Positions 17,386 through 30,422 are shown, counted from the first letter of the stretch. The stretch: DNA of 64,000 nucleotides from Clostridium sp. E02 (GCF_003833015.1 NZ_RJLQ01000016.1:1-64000), one strand, 5' to 3'. A program made the numbers and translations. Notes: generated by a model not told the origin, from the sequence alone.

Positions 17386-18441
17386 CTATGCCACCTTCTT
17401 TCCGGCTTCACGGGATGCCAACAGCTTATTCCCCATCTTCTTAAGTTCCGGAGACTGCAATGCAACAATGACGATAACCACAATTGCCTTGTAAACCGGA
17501 ATCTGATCCGGAGATACGCCCATGGCATACAAGGTGGTACTAAGTGCCTGTATGGTATAGGCTCCGATCACACTTCCCAAAAGAGAAAATTTACCTCCTG
17601 CCAAGCTATTCCCCCCAAGTGCCACTGCCAAAATCGCATCCAGCTCCAGATTCAGACCAATATTATTGGCATCGGCAGAGTAGATTCTTGAGGATGCAAC
17701 AAGTCCCGAAATCCCAGCACAAAGTCCGCAAAAAACATAAGATAAAAATATGATCCAGGTTGCTTTAATTCCCATTAATCTAGAAGCCTTTGCATTAATT
17801 CCAACTGTTTGGAGATAGACACCAAGTGTGGTTTTTTTTAGAAGAAGATACGTCAGTAACACCACAAAGAGAGCAACAAACACAGGGGTCGGAATCGGTA
17901 TTCCCGGAATACTTGCACCTAACATCTTATACGAATCCACCCGAATATAAGTGATCTGTCCCTTGGTGAATAACTGTGCGATTCCTCTCCCCGCTGTAAA
18001 TAAGATAAGCGTCGCTACCATGGGCTGAATGTTTAACTTTGCTACCAAAAATCCGTTAAAACAGCCACAAAGAATTCCTACGATAATTGCAGCCAGTACC
18101 CCTACAATATAGGGATTCTGAAATGCATTCACAGTCTGCTGTCCTCCTGCTAGAATGTAGCAGCATGCAGCGCCTGCAACTGACATTACGGCACCCACGG
18201 AGATATCCGTCCCCCCGGAAGCAGCAACCACCAGTGTCATTCCCACAGACAGAATAACCAAATCACTGGCACGGTTGATTACATCAATGATATATCCGTA
18301 CAATACCCCATTTTTTATGGTCACCTCAAAAAACCCGGGTGTCTTGATTAAATTGGAAAACAGAACCAAAACCAAGCAGAATATAGGGAGAAACAAACGG
18401 TAGCTGGTTATTTTTTTAGTAAATACCGTAATCTTATTCAT
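17386..18441 (-). CDS. ytfT: Galactofuranose-type ABC permease, YtfT-like
   Basis: The partner permease, 351 residues, with similar RbsC-family signatures: AASGGTDISVGAVMSVAGA and AVALGGNSLAGGKFSLLGSVIGAYTIQAL. Two related but distinct permeases in tandem are expected of the YtfT/YjfF pair, unlike Rbs or Mgl systems with one permease. The ATG at 18441 has GGAGGTGAGAAGA upstream, so the six-residue longer frame is rejected. The gene overlaps the ATPase gene by eight bases, which points to translational coupling. Confidence 0.86.
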   Translation of the reverse strand: MNKITVFTKKITSYRLFLPIFCLVLVLFSNLIKTPGFFEVTIKNGVLYGYIIDVINRASDLVILSVGMTLVVAASGGTDISVGAVMSVAGAACCYILAGGQQTVNAFQNPYIVGVLAAIIVGILCGCFNGFLVAKLNIQPMVATLILFTAGRGIAQLFTKGQITYIRVDSYKMLGASIPGIPIPTPVFVALFVVLLTYLLLKKTTLGVYLQTVGINAKASRLMGIKATWIIFLSYVFCGLCAGISGLVASSRIYSADANNIGLNLELDAILAVALGGNSLAGGKFSLLGSVIGAYTIQALSTTLYAMGVSPDQIPVYKAIVVIVIVALQSPELKKMGNKLLASREAGKKVA

Positions 18442-19954
18442 TCTTCTCACCTCCTGCAATGGCTTTCATGATGTGATTCTGATCCAAATCCTGTTCCGTA
18501 AGCTCCGCTACCTTTTCCCCGTCTCTTAGCACTGCCATACGGCTGCAGGTACGGATCATCTCTTCGATTTCCGAAGAGATGAACATAATTGCCATCCCAT
18601 CTTTTGCTAGTTTTACCACAAGTTTCTGAATCTCTGTCTTGGTCCCCACATCAATCCCTCTGGTGGGTTCATCAAGTATCAGAAAATCGGGATTGGTTAA
18701 CAGCCATCTTGCTAAGACTACTTTCTGTTGGTTACCACCACTTAAACTTTTGATTGGTGTTTCCCGACTTGCCGTTTTTATCTGCAGGAGCTTGATATAC
18801 TCATCCGTCAGTGCCTCCTGTTCCTTTCTGCTAATTGGATGAAAGGTACCTTTTTTTGCCTGAAGGGCCAGAATGATATTCTCCCGAACCGATAAATCTC
18901 CCACAATTCCTTCTTCCTTCCTGTTTTCTGGAAGATAGGCCATTCCTGCCATCATTGCATCCAAGGGGGTATGAACCGTAACCTGCTGGTCTTTCACCCT
19001 TAATACCCCACAATCAGGCTTATCCGCCGCATAAAGACTTCTTGCCAGTTCGGAACGACCAGAACCCAAAAGCCCAGTTAATCCTATCACCTCTCCTTTT
19101 TGTATCTGTAAATCAAACGGTTTTATGGTTCCATGCTTTCCAATCCCTTTCGCATCAATGATTACCTCGTCAGATGCTTTTTTTGATCCCTCATCTTTTT
19201 TAATGGCTGCCAGATCATCAAAATCTTTTCCCATCATTTTGGCAACCAATTGGACCCTTGGAAGTTTTTCCGTCTCATACTCTCCCACAAGCGCCCCATT
19301 TCTTAACACGGTGATTCTGTCACAAACCTCATATACCTGTTCCAAAAAATGAGTAACAAAGATAATGCCCACGCCCTCTGCTTTTAACTTCCTCATTAGC
19401 TTAAATAGCTTTTCTACTTCTAGATCATCAAGAGATGACGTCGGTTCATCAAGAATCAGAACCTGAGCAGACATATCAACCGCCCTTGCAATGGCAAACA
19501 TCTGCTGCAGGGCAATGGAATAATTCTCAAGTGCCTTTGTAACGTCAATTTGTATATTTAAACTTTCTAACAGTTCCTTTGCTTTGCGGTTCATGGTCTT
19601 CCAGTCTATAAATCCAGCCTTCTTTGGTTCTCTTCCTATGTATAGGTTTTCTGCTACGGATAAGTTGGGGCAAAGATTTACTTCCTGATACACAGTACTG
19701 ATTCCATGTTCCTGCGCCTCCTGTGGAGAATGATTGATCATCGGATCTTTTCCCTCTCCCATGCGGATTTCCCCTGTTTCAAACTCTTCTACTCCGGTTA
19801 AAACTTTGATAAGTGTTGATTTTCCTGCACCATTTTCTCCCATTAATGCATGAATCTCTCCCTTTCTCAAAGTAAAGTCCACATGATCCAAGGCGCGCAC
19901 ACCTGGAAATGTCTTTGATATATTACCCATCGTCAATACGGTCTCAATCGACAT
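18434..19954 (-). CDS. ytfR: Sugar ABC transporter duplicated ATPase, YtfR-like
   Basis: A 506-residue ATPase with two fused nucleotide-binding domains, as in MglA/RbsA/YtfR. The first half has Walker A GENGAGKST and VLILDEPTSSLD; the second half has the degenerate P-loop GLLGSGRSE, the intact signature LSGGNQQK and FLILDEPTRGID. The ATG at 19954 has AGGAGGGGCAGCT upstream, so the 15-residue longer frame is rejected. It drives transport through the two following permeases. A strong hairpin separates it from the binding-protein gene. Confidence 0.93.
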   Translation of the reverse strand: MSIETVLTMGNISKTFPGVRALDHVDFTLRKGEIHALMGENGAGKSTLIKVLTGVEEFETGEIRMGEGKDPMINHSPQEAQEHGISTVYQEVNLCPNLSVAENLYIGREPKKAGFIDWKTMNRKAKELLESLNIQIDVTKALENYSIALQQMFAIARAVDMSAQVLILDEPTSSLDDLEVEKLFKLMRKLKAEGVGIIFVTHFLEQVYEVCDRITVLRNGALVGEYETEKLPRVQLVAKMMGKDFDDLAAIKKDEGSKKASDEVIIDAKGIGKHGTIKPFDLQIQKGEVIGLTGLLGSGRSELARSLYAADKPDCGVLRVKDQQVTVHTPLDAMMAGMAYLPENRKEEGIVGDLSVRENIILALQAKKGTFHPISRKEQEALTDEYIKLLQIKTASRETPIKSLSGGNQQKVVLARWLLTNPDFLILDEPTRGIDVGTKTEIQKLVVKLAKDGMAIMFISSEIEEMIRTCSRMAVLRDGEKVAELTEQDLDQNHIMKAIAGGEKNE

Positions 19955-20009
19955 AGCTGCCCCTCCTTTTTCATTTCCCCAAATGCCTTTTTTTGACATA
20001 GAAGGGATT

Positions 20010-20062
20010 AAAAAAGGTGCCTAGGGAGGAGGACATACCCCGTCCTCCCTTCCCTGCACCTG
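20010..20062 (-). terminator. Attenuator hairpin between ytfQ and ytfR
   Basis: AGGTGC...GCACCT arms extended by paired GGGAGGA/TCCTCCC segments form a long stem on the minus strand ending in a run of T. It lies in the gap between the binding-protein stop and the ATPase start. Partial read-through would give binding protein in excess over the membrane components. Confidence 0.65.
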
Positions 20063-20105
20063 TTTATGGATTCTGTTTATACATCACATCTTGGAATCCA
20101 AACCA

Positions 20106-21191
20106 TTAATATGCCCGTTTGGGTTTCTCTTCTTCTGCTGTGTCTGCCGGGAATACACCTTCCTTAACATAGGCAATCTTATCTACACTTTCGTCTTTTT
20201 CAAGTTTCTGAATAATCTCAGCCACTCTAGGTCCATGAAGAGGATTACACTCGATAGAAACGTTCATATCACCAGCGATCATGGAATCAAAAGCTGCAGA
20301 AACAGCATCAAATGAAATAATCACGATATCGCCTTTTGGACCACAAGTCTTACCTGCTGCCTTGATGGCATCAATGGCACCAAATGCCATATTGTCATTC
20401 TCTGCAATTACTACATCAATTTTATCATAAGTTTTTAAGAAGGATTCCATTACCTCCTGCCCTCTCGCCTGAGTAAATTCTCCTGTCTGACGCTCTAACA
20501 TCTTCCAATTGGAATGATCCTTCATCTTCTCTTCTACGCCTTCGGTACGACCGATCTGAGCAGAGGAACCAATGGTACCCTGTAATGTTACAATATTAAC
20601 TTCATCTTTATCTCTATTATTACTCTTTAAGTACTCATCAAGCCATGAAACTGCATCATACCCTTCCTGAAGGAAGTTTGATCCAACCCATGCTGTATAT
20701 AAAGAATCATCGGATACATCAATCATACGGTCAACGATAATTACAGGAATCCCTGCATCTTTTGCTTCCTGTAACACGGTATCCCAGCCTGTCTCCGTAA
20801 CTGGTGCAATTACAATATAATCCACATCCTGCTGAATAAAGTTTCTAACTGCCTTTAACTGGTTTTCCTGTTTCTGCTGCGCATCATCAAAGATCAGCTT
20901 ATAACCATTCTCTGCTGTAAAAGTAGATTTCATGGATTCTGTATTGGCAGTTCTCCAATCTGATTCCGCACCAACCTGTGAAAATCCCACTACAATTTCA
21001 CCCTTTGCATCCTCTGTCTTGGCTTCCGTTGTATCTGCATCGCTCTTTGCTTCTGCTGTTGTCTCTGCTTTCGTCTCCCCACTGTCCGGTGCCCCTGTTG
21101 TCACAGCCGTCTGCGATCCACCACAACCAGTTAAAACCATTGCTGCTGTCATAAAAGCAGCTGCCATAACACTTACGAATCTTTTTTTCAT
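20106..21191 (-). CDS. ytfQ: Galactofuranose-type sugar-binding lipoprotein, YtfQ-like
   Basis: A 361-residue periplasmic-binding protein (Peripla_BP_4 type) with a lipobox LTGC (Cys at residue 23) and a Thr/Glu/Lys-rich linker. The mature start IVVGFSQVGAESDWRTANTES, followed by DAQQKQENQLKAVRNFI and PVTETGWDTVLQEAKDAGIPVI, is very close to E. coli YtfQ, which binds galactofuranose. Later ENDNMAFGAIDAIKAAGK is the second-domain hinge region. Strong ribosome site GGAGGG. The gene lies 3' of a histidine kinase/response regulator pair and upstream of the ATPase and permease genes on the same strand. Confidence 0.9.
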   Translation of the reverse strand: MKKRFVSVMAAAFMTAAMVLTGCGGSQTAVTTGAPDSGETKAETTAEAKSDADTTEAKTEDAKGEIVVGFSQVGAESDWRTANTESMKSTFTAENGYKLIFDDAQQKQENQLKAVRNFIQQDVDYIVIAPVTETGWDTVLQEAKDAGIPVIIVDRMIDVSDDSLYTAWVGSNFLQEGYDAVSWLDEYLKSNNRDKDEVNIVTLQGTIGSSAQIGRTEGVEEKMKDHSNWKMLERQTGEFTQARGQEVMESFLKTYDKIDVVIAENDNMAFGAIDAIKAAGKTCGPKGDIVIISFDAVSAAFDSMIAGDMNVSIECNPLHGPRVAEIIQKLEKDESVDKIAYVKEGVFPADTAEEEKPKRAY

Positions 21192-21241
21192 TACATACCC
21201 TCCAATTAGAATATTGACTTGCTACAAATACCTTCCCTTGT

Positions 21242-21270
21242 ATCATAGCGATTTCTCAGAGATTTCTCAA
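21242..21270 (-). promoter_or_regulatory. Sigma-A-like promoter for the ytfQ operon
   Basis: Minus-strand TTGAGA (21270-21265), 17-base spacer, TATGAT (21247-21242), about 50 bases ahead of the ytfQ start. It lies between the kinase stop and ytfQ, so the transporter can be transcribed separately from its two-component genes. Confidence 0.6.
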
Positions 21271-21361
21271 TGCATTATCTTTTGCAAACAGTTAAGTTTC
21301 TTACGGATTGTTCGTTTATACCAGTACAAAGTTGGTTTTTTTTGGAAAAAAGTTGATTTTT

Positions 21362-22804
21362 TTATTTATTTTCTTTGAGTACTGCTGGAATTCGGATGGT
21401 CACCGAAGTTCCCACCCCGTACGTACTTTGTATCAAAAGACCATATTCCGTACCAAAATTTAGCCGGATGCGCTCCGCTACATTCCCAATCCCAAACCCG
21501 TCTCTATGTTTGGCATCTTCTCCTTCTCCCTGTTGCACCAGTGTCTGCATCTGTATTAAATCTTCTGGTTTCATTCCAATCCCATTGTCTTCTACTTTTA
21601 AGAAAATCTCATCTTTTTCCTTCCAGCCACTGATTTTTAAAATGCCTTTCTTTCTACAATTTTTTATCCCATGATACAGCGCATTCTCCACAATCGGCTG
21701 AAGGGTTAGTTTTAATATGGAATATTCCTTAATGTCCTCGTCAAAATTAATCTCGTAGTCCATGATATCCTCATATCGAAAATGCTGAATCATAAGATAG
21801 CTCCTTACATGTTCTGCCTCTCCCCGTATGGTTATAAAATCCTTTCCATTGTTTAAACCAATCCGCAGAAACGAAGAAAGAGCCGTAATCATATCCACCA
21901 CTTCCTGATGCCGTTTTCCTTCTGCCAGCCAGACGATGGTATCTAATGTGTTATATAGAAAATGAGGATTGATTTGTGCCTGGAGAAGCTTTAGTTCTGT
22001 TTTTCTCTTTAATTCCTGCTCCTCTTTGATATGTTCAATCAACTCGCTGATCCGAATTACCATCTGGTCATACTGATCTCCAAGCATCTGTATTTCTGTG
22101 ATGTTGCTTTTGGGACTCTGCATCTTTAAATTCCCGTCAGCCAGCTTTTTGGTGTACCTGCATAATGCTTCGATTGGTTCTGTAATTTTCTTACCAAAAG
22201 AAGTAAAAGAAGCCATTAAAAATAAAATGATAAAGACAGATACCACCACGCAAAGGGCTATGAGCTGTCTGGTCTTTGCATCCAGCTTCTGCCGCGTTAT
22301 TTCCAGGGTCTTCGTCTCATTGTAGATGTAATCTGACATGGCTTCCTCTATCAGATCTGTAATTACATAAATATCATTGTTTAACCGACTCATATTCTTA
22401 TCATAATCTCCGATGATATTACTGGTCTGAATGTCCCCAATTCTTTTTTCAAGCATTCCAAGCAAAATCAAAAGACCATCAAGCCCCTTGTTTCCAGCCT
22501 TCTGAGGTGTGGAATTTTTAAGTTCTGTAAATATCTTTCTGGACTTATTAAGATCTTCATATGGACTCAAAGATTCAAAGGTATCCGCACCAATCACAAT
22601 CCGATACATCTTATAATCAATATTTGATTTAAAGTCAAAGTTAAATTCCGTGGCCATGGTTAGATTGCGAATGCTTTGCCGGTACTGACTATTCTGCCAC
22701 ACCATCATATACAGCAATATCCCAATCATAATAATGACCGGGATAAATACAACCGCCTGCATGGTACGGATCTTTGCCTTAATGGAATCACTTTTGTACT
22801 TCAT
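21362..22804 (-). CDS. YesM-like sensor histidine kinase
   Basis: A 480-residue membrane sensor with two transmembrane segments (about 15-35 and 181-199) around an extracytoplasmic sensor of roughly 145 residues, a HAMP linker (EPIEALCRYTKKLADGNLK), the His_kinase domain LLQAQINPHFLYNTLDTIVWL with the phospho-accepting His near 281, and a HATPase domain with KVEDNGIGM. The kinase shares this architecture with YesM-type partners of AraC-family response regulators. ATG at 22804 follows CAGGAGGGGAAC; it overlaps the 3' end of the response-regulator gene by 17 bases, so the two are coupled. Confidence 0.9.
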   Translation of the reverse strand: MKYKSDSIKAKIRTMQAVVFIPVIIMIGILLYMMVWQNSQYRQSIRNLTMATEFNFDFKSNIDYKMYRIVIGADTFESLSPYEDLNKSRKIFTELKNSTPQKAGNKGLDGLLILLGMLEKRIGDIQTSNIIGDYDKNMSRLNNDIYVITDLIEEAMSDYIYNETKTLEITRQKLDAKTRQLIALCVVVSVFIILFLMASFTSFGKKITEPIEALCRYTKKLADGNLKMQSPKSNITEIQMLGDQYDQMVIRISELIEHIKEEQELKRKTELKLLQAQINPHFLYNTLDTIVWLAEGKRHQEVVDMITALSSFLRIGLNNGKDFITIRGEAEHVRSYLMIQHFRYEDIMDYEINFDEDIKEYSILKLTLQPIVENALYHGIKNCRKKGILKISGWKEKDEIFLKVEDNGIGMKPEDLIQMQTLVQQGEGEDAKHRDGFGIGNVAERIRLNFGTEYGLLIQSTYGVGTSVTIRIPAVLKENK

Positions 22805-24416
22805 GTTCCCCTCCTGCCCGAAATGCCCTTGGTGTAATTCCGTGAAGTTTCTTAAACAGATAACTAAAATAATGAGGATCCTTATATCCCACTTGATAAC
22901 CAATCTCAGAAGTCCTTAGATCAGTTTTTAAAATTAGCTCTTTGGCCGCTTCCATCCGCACTTTTGTTAGATATTCCACAAATGTAATGCCCATCTCCTG
23001 ACTAAATATAGTGCTGAAATGATTTGGGCTTATGTTAACCTCTGAGGAAACAGTATTGAGAGAAATCTCCTCATCCTTATAATGATTCCCAATAAATTCC
23101 ACCGCTTTTTCAAGTACCAGTCGGTATTTTTTCTGAGAACATGTCGTTCGAAAGGAGATGGCTTTTGTCAGAATATCTCTGGCATACCGGACCGCTTCTT
23201 CCATGGTGGCAACACAGGGCTGAAGCGTCTTGGCATCCCCGAACTCCTTTAATACATGATCCGGTTCAAACCCAAGCTGAGTAACGAATCCAATTACCGC
23301 CAGATATACATCCATTAAAATATACTGGCGAAAAATAAGTGAGTTGAAGTTGTTCCCACAAGCCTCGAAATATTCGTCTACAAAATAGTTTACCTCTGAA
23401 ACGGAACCATTCTTAAGAAAATTCGGGACAATCTCCCGGCTTAATTTGGTAAGATCCATTCCCTCCAGTGTGATATTCCCACCATCATCATGCATCCGAA
23501 CCGCCTCTTGTGAGGTAACAATCTGGTTGTGTTTCATCATATAACGGCAGGCAAAAGCCCTGCTAGCTGCCTGAAATGATATTTTCAGTTCACTAAGACG
23601 CTGCACCGGGACCCCAATTCCACCAAAATACTCCATTTCACAGAAGGATTTGGAAATTTGAACCAGCAATTGAGAATATTCGGCAACCTTTTGCTTCATA
23701 TCGGAACTATCATTGCCCATAATCAAAACTGCGTACCCCTCAGACAATCGATTGAATCCTATTATGTCTGTTTTTCCTTCCAGTTCCTCCTTTAGCTTTC
23801 GGTCAAACTGAACATTTTCATCGGAATAATGGTTTTTTTGATCCCCTGCTTTTATCTGAAACAGAATCAGATTATACAGGGGGGCCGATAACGTTAAGTG
23901 ATGCTCTCTTCCCTTTTTTAGTACCTCTTTTAACGTCATCTTTCCTGATACCATGATGTCGAATAACCGATCCCTTTCCATCTGCATTCTTTCTTCCTGA
24001 AGTTTTAAAAACTCACTCTTATAATCCTTCTCACTTCTTTCCTGCAATATGGTTTCACTCATATGTTCCAGTGCCGTCAAAAGCTGACTGCTGTTAACTG
24101 GTTTTAGCAAATAGTCCGAAGCCCCAATCTTAATCGCACGTTTTGCATATTCAAAATCATCATAGCCACTAAAAAACATGATATGGATATTTGGAAGTTC
24201 CCGCTTTGTCATCTCCGCAAGCTCCAATCCATCCATAAAAGGCATTCGAATATCCGTCAGCAGAATATCCGGCTTTGATTCTATAATAAGCGGATAGGCC
24301 AGTTCCCCATCCGGTGCCTCTCCGGCAAACTCAAATCCATACTTTTCCCATGAAATTCCATTCTTAATTCCTTCTCGTACTATTTTTTCATCCTCTGCAA
24401 GAAATATTTTAATCAT
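22788..24416 (-). CDS. YesN-like AraC-type response regulator
   Basis: A 542-residue regulator: receiver domain at the N-terminus (EDE acidic pocket; phospho-Asp 55 in LLTDIRMPFMDG; YLLKPVNSSQL near 105), a long middle region, and a C-terminal AraC HTH pair (LNTVSSEVNISPNHFSTIFSQ, IGYQVGYKDPHYFSYLFKKLHGITPR). The ATG at 24416 is preceded by a G-rich run; the longer frame upstream has no such site. With the adjacent kinase it forms a two-component system that most likely controls the ytfQRT-yjfF-like transporter downstream. Confidence 0.9.
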   Translation of the reverse strand: MIKIFLAEDEKIVREGIKNGISWEKYGFEFAGEAPDGELAYPLIIESKPDILLTDIRMPFMDGLELAEMTKRELPNIHIMFFSGYDDFEYAKRAIKIGASDYLLKPVNSSQLLTALEHMSETILQERSEKDYKSEFLKLQEERMQMERDRLFDIMVSGKMTLKEVLKKGREHHLTLSAPLYNLILFQIKAGDQKNHYSDENVQFDRKLKEELEGKTDIIGFNRLSEGYAVLIMGNDSSDMKQKVAEYSQLLVQISKSFCEMEYFGGIGVPVQRLSELKISFQAASRAFACRYMMKHNQIVTSQEAVRMHDDGGNITLEGMDLTKLSREIVPNFLKNGSVSEVNYFVDEYFEACGNNFNSLIFRQYILMDVYLAVIGFVTQLGFEPDHVLKEFGDAKTLQPCVATMEEAVRYARDILTKAISFRTTCSQKKYRLVLEKAVEFIGNHYKDEEISLNTVSSEVNISPNHFSTIFSQEMGITFVEYLTKVRMEAAKELILKTDLRTSEIGYQVGYKDPHYFSYLFKKLHGITPRAFRAGGEHEVQK

Positions 24417-24548
24417 GTCTGCCCCCCCTGACCATAATACTTGTCTGATTTGATTATATAAAATTTTAGGGGAAAATATAAGAGAATAATTTCCGTTTCT
24501 GGTATTTCTTTCGTAAAAAATTGTACCTGCCTTATAAAATAAGCAAAA

Positions 24549-24600
24549 AGACTTCTCAACTTCGGTTCGAAACATCGAACCGAAATCAAAAAGTCTTGTC
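24549..24600 (-). terminator. Terminator after the esterase lipoprotein gene
   Basis: Minus-strand AAGACTT and TTCGGTTCGA pair with TCGAACCGAA and AAGTCTT, followed by TTTTT. It follows directly on the esterase stop codon and insulates the two-component genes. Confidence 0.8.
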
Positions 24601-24606
24601 ATCTCT

Positions 24607-25899
24607 TTATTTGTTTTGGCTATAGATCCAGTCCATCATTTCCTTGTCCTTTAAAGCAAGAACCCAGGAAGAATGATAAATTGTTTGACCAGCTGCTTTC
24701 ATTTCCTCATCTGTGTATAAGGTCAGTTTATTGTTTTTTGCCCCCATTTCCTTTAACACTTGATCAAGAATTTTAGAGGTATAGCTGGTACAGATCGGAT
24801 CATTCTCTGCCTGAACAAACCAAATGGGTACCTGCGTGATATCATTCTCTTTCATTAGGCTTTTTGTGCCTTCATAGCATTTTTGATACTCTTCCTCACT
24901 GATTTCCAATGATCCCTCCAACTTATAGGCCAGATTGTAAGGCTTAGAAATTGGAATTAACGTATCTTTGGCACAGATCGGAAATGCCGCCGCAAAAAGA
25001 TCGGGATACTGCATCAAAAAACGTAAGGTAGCTCCGCCGCCAGAAGAAGCCCCTGAGATATAAACCCGGCTGGCATCTATCTGACCTTTTTTTATCAAAT
25101 CTTGAATGCATTCATAAATAACATCATTATAATCCTGCATCATTTTTAATTGTTCTGGATTTTCTGAAATTCCAAACTCATAGTTTTCTGGAAATTGAAA
25201 GGAGAGTACAGCAGTATCGTAACCATTCTCAATCCAGGTCACAGCGCCTCTATTATTCATAATGTTGGCACCTTCAAAGGAAGTGCTTAATACCTCGCCT
25301 CCCCCATGCTCCCATAACATAAGGGGCAGATTGGAAGCGTTTTCCGGCATATAAAGCCAATACGGCAGTTCTATTCCATTGCTCCCCGTAAATTTCCCCT
25401 TAATGAAGTCATCCGCGGTTTTTGTCTGAACCGTTGAATCTGTGGATTTATCAAAATCCAAAGCATCTTCCGTACAATCCACAGAAAAATCATAATGGGT
25501 CGACTTCATATCCTTTCCATACACATTTTTTCCAAGAAAGCGGAATGGTTCTGTTTTTAATATCAAACGATGATTCTCTGTTTTCATGTCTAATACCTTA
25601 TAAATTTCCTTTTCCAGAGTAATCGTAAAATCCTTTGGGGTAATTTGATCCAGATCTGGAAGTTCATCAAATTCATACTCGATGGATTCCACCATCTGAC
25701 CATCATCTCCAACAAACGTATTTAAGGTAATGTTTTTCACATTAATATTTTGTAAAGATGAGTCAGCCGTAATACTTTCTGAAACCGTCGTCTGCTGAGC
25801 CTCTGAGTTTTTCACATGATCAGGCTCTTTTTTAGAACACCCCATCAGTGCAACTGCACTCGCAAATAGAACCATAAATGCTACCATACTTTTTTTCAT
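24607..25899 (-). CDS. Secreted lipoprotein esterase with alpha/beta hydrolase fold
   Basis: A 430-residue lipoprotein (lipobox ALMGC, Cys 21) with a 100-residue N-terminal region and a C-terminal alpha/beta hydrolase like PHB-depolymerase/xylan esterases. LMLWEHGGGE supplies the oxyanion-hole HGGG, YISGASSGGGATLRF has the GxSxG nucleophile elbow, ICAKDTLIP is the usual Asp region, and a late HSSW gives the catalytic histidine. Preceded by AGGAGGGGGCTTCAT. It is the last gene after bglP-bglH, 47 bases downstream of the 6-phospho-beta-glucosidase, so it probably deacetylates polysaccharide or glycosides outside the cell before uptake. Substrate not predictable. Confidence 0.82.
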   Translation of the reverse strand: MKKSMVAFMVLFASAVALMGCSKKEPDHVKNSEAQQTTVSESITADSSLQNINVKNITLNTFVGDDGQMVESIEYEFDELPDLDQITPKDFTITLEKEIYKVLDMKTENHRLILKTEPFRFLGKNVYGKDMKSTHYDFSVDCTEDALDFDKSTDSTVQTKTADDFIKGKFTGSNGIELPYWLYMPENASNLPLMLWEHGGGEVLSTSFEGANIMNNRGAVTWIENGYDTAVLSFQFPENYEFGISENPEQLKMMQDYNDVIYECIQDLIKKGQIDASRVYISGASSGGGATLRFLMQYPDLFAAAFPICAKDTLIPISKPYNLAYKLEGSLEISEEEYQKCYEGTKSLMKENDITQVPIWFVQAENDPICTSYTSKILDQVLKEMGAKNNKLTLYTDEEMKAAGQTIYHSSWVLALKDKEMMDWIYSQNK

Positions 25900-25945
25900 A
25901 TGAAGCCCCCTCCTAAATCCAATTATATCCCACTATCTTATTCTT

Positions 25946-29288
<3,343 letters not shown>

Positions 29289-29377
29289 CTCTTTTTCCTC
29301 CTTAAAACAATATTTATTTTATCTATCTGATCAGGCGTCTGCCGGCCGGCATTAAAAACGCCTCTCATTCAAACAAA

Positions 29378-29442
29378 AAGACCCTGCAAAAAAAGCCGCC
29401 TGCAATCAAATCCATTGCGGCATACTCTCTATGCAGGGTCTT
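29378..29442 (-). terminator. Leader terminator of bglP, controlled by LicT-type antitermination
   Basis: Minus strand: AAGACCCTGCA at 29442-29432 pairs exactly with TGCAGGGTCTT at 29388-29378, then TTTGTTTG. The 5' arm overlaps the 3' end of the RAT (29438-29473), so antiterminator binding would prevent the stem. Confidence 0.88.
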
Positions 29443-29473
29443 GCCCAGATTTTATTCATCTGGTAACAATCCC
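29438..29473 (-). promoter_or_regulatory. Ribonucleic antiterminator (RAT) of bglP
   Basis: GGGATTGTTACCAG with its partner CTGGGCAAGACC match the LicT/SacT RAT consensus (GGATTGTTACTG...CAGGCAAAACC) in order and spacing. The hairpin is mutually exclusive with the terminator at 29378-29442. Confidence 0.9.
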
Positions 29474-29498
29474 AGTCCTCAGTTTTAAATGATTCAGG

Positions 29499-30338
29499 TT
29501 ATAACAAATCTCTCGTTACTTTTTCTATGTGAATCATCAGATACATCATCTCTTCCCGGTCAACCTCGTAGTGATACCGGTCATGGATGTAGTCTGCGAT
29601 TTTAACGATACAGTTGTAAGCTCTGCGATACTTGTCCTTTAATATCTGATACCACTCATTCTCTGACGCTTCATACTGTTTCCCTTGAAGCATGCGCTGA
29701 GCAAAAAAGCGGATATGCGTCACGAACCGTCGGTAATCCCAGGACTCTGCGTTAAGCCTTACTTGGAAAGAGGTTTCCACAATCTCAACAATATCTTTGA
29801 TAATACCAGTAATCGTTTCCAAATCCTCTGTCTCTTTTCGATTTAACTGCCCATAGACAAAATGAAACGCGATAAACATGGCTTCATCTTCTTCCATGGA
29901 TACTTTAAGCCTTTTTTGTATTAATTCTATGGCATAAAGACCTACTTTAAACTCATCGGGATAAAACCGTTTTCCTTCCCATAGCATGGCATTATGAAGA
30001 ATGGTACCGCTCTGGTAGCGATCCATCGCTCCTGCAATATGATCACATATCGTTAAAATGGTTCTGGGTTCCAACTGCATCCCGTATTCATTTTTCGCAT
30101 AATCCACAGTCTGTTCGCTGATTTCCCAATATTCCTGGGGAAGCTTTGCAAAATATTCTTCAAAATGGCGGGCATCTTTTTTATCATTCTGGATAAATAC
30201 CCGTTCCACCAGACCCCGATCCACCAAATCACCCTTTTTCCTGCCAAAACCTATGGCCTTACCTTTTAGAATGATTTCTTTTCCTTCGGTATTATGCGTT
30301 AATACCATATTATTATTCAATACCTTCTCAATCTTCAT
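29499..30338 (-). CDS. licT: LicT/BglG-family transcription antiterminator
   Basis: A 279-residue RNA-binding antiterminator: a ~55-residue CAT domain (MKIEKVLNNNMVLTHN...IGFGRKKGD) and two PTS regulation domains with ILTICDHIAGAMDRY (PRD1) and HIRFFAQRML plus MYLMIHIEKV (PRD2). Phosphorylation of PRD histidines by HPr and by the cognate permease sets activity. ATG at 30338 is preferred; the ORF extends four codons further to a TTG. The gene lies between two RAT-type switches, and binding at both would allow autoregulation as well as induction of bglP. Confidence 0.92.
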   Translation of the reverse strand: MKIEKVLNNNMVLTHNTEGKEIILKGKAIGFGRKKGDLVDRGLVERVFIQNDKKDARHFEEYFAKLPQEYWEISEQTVDYAKNEYGMQLEPRTILTICDHIAGAMDRYQSGTILHNAMLWEGKRFYPDEFKVGLYAIELIQKRLKVSMEEDEAMFIAFHFVYGQLNRKETEDLETITGIIKDIVEIVETSFQVRLNAESWDYRRFVTHIRFFAQRMLQGKQYEASENEWYQILKDKYRRAYNCIVKIADYIHDRYHYEVDREEMMYLMIHIEKVTRDLL

Positions 30339-30363
30339 AATCCCTTTCAATGTAACAAAATAA

Positions 30364-30422
30364 GCAAGGTACAGGAGCCATCACATAATAATGATACGTG
30401 ACGACTATACTGTAGACCTTGC
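30364..30422 (-). terminator. Leader terminator of licT
   Basis: Minus-strand GCAAGGTCTACAG (30422-30410) pairs with CTGTACCTTGC (30374-30364), with a two-base internal bulge, followed by TTATTTTG. The 5' arm overlaps the RAT at 30415-30443. Confidence 0.7.
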
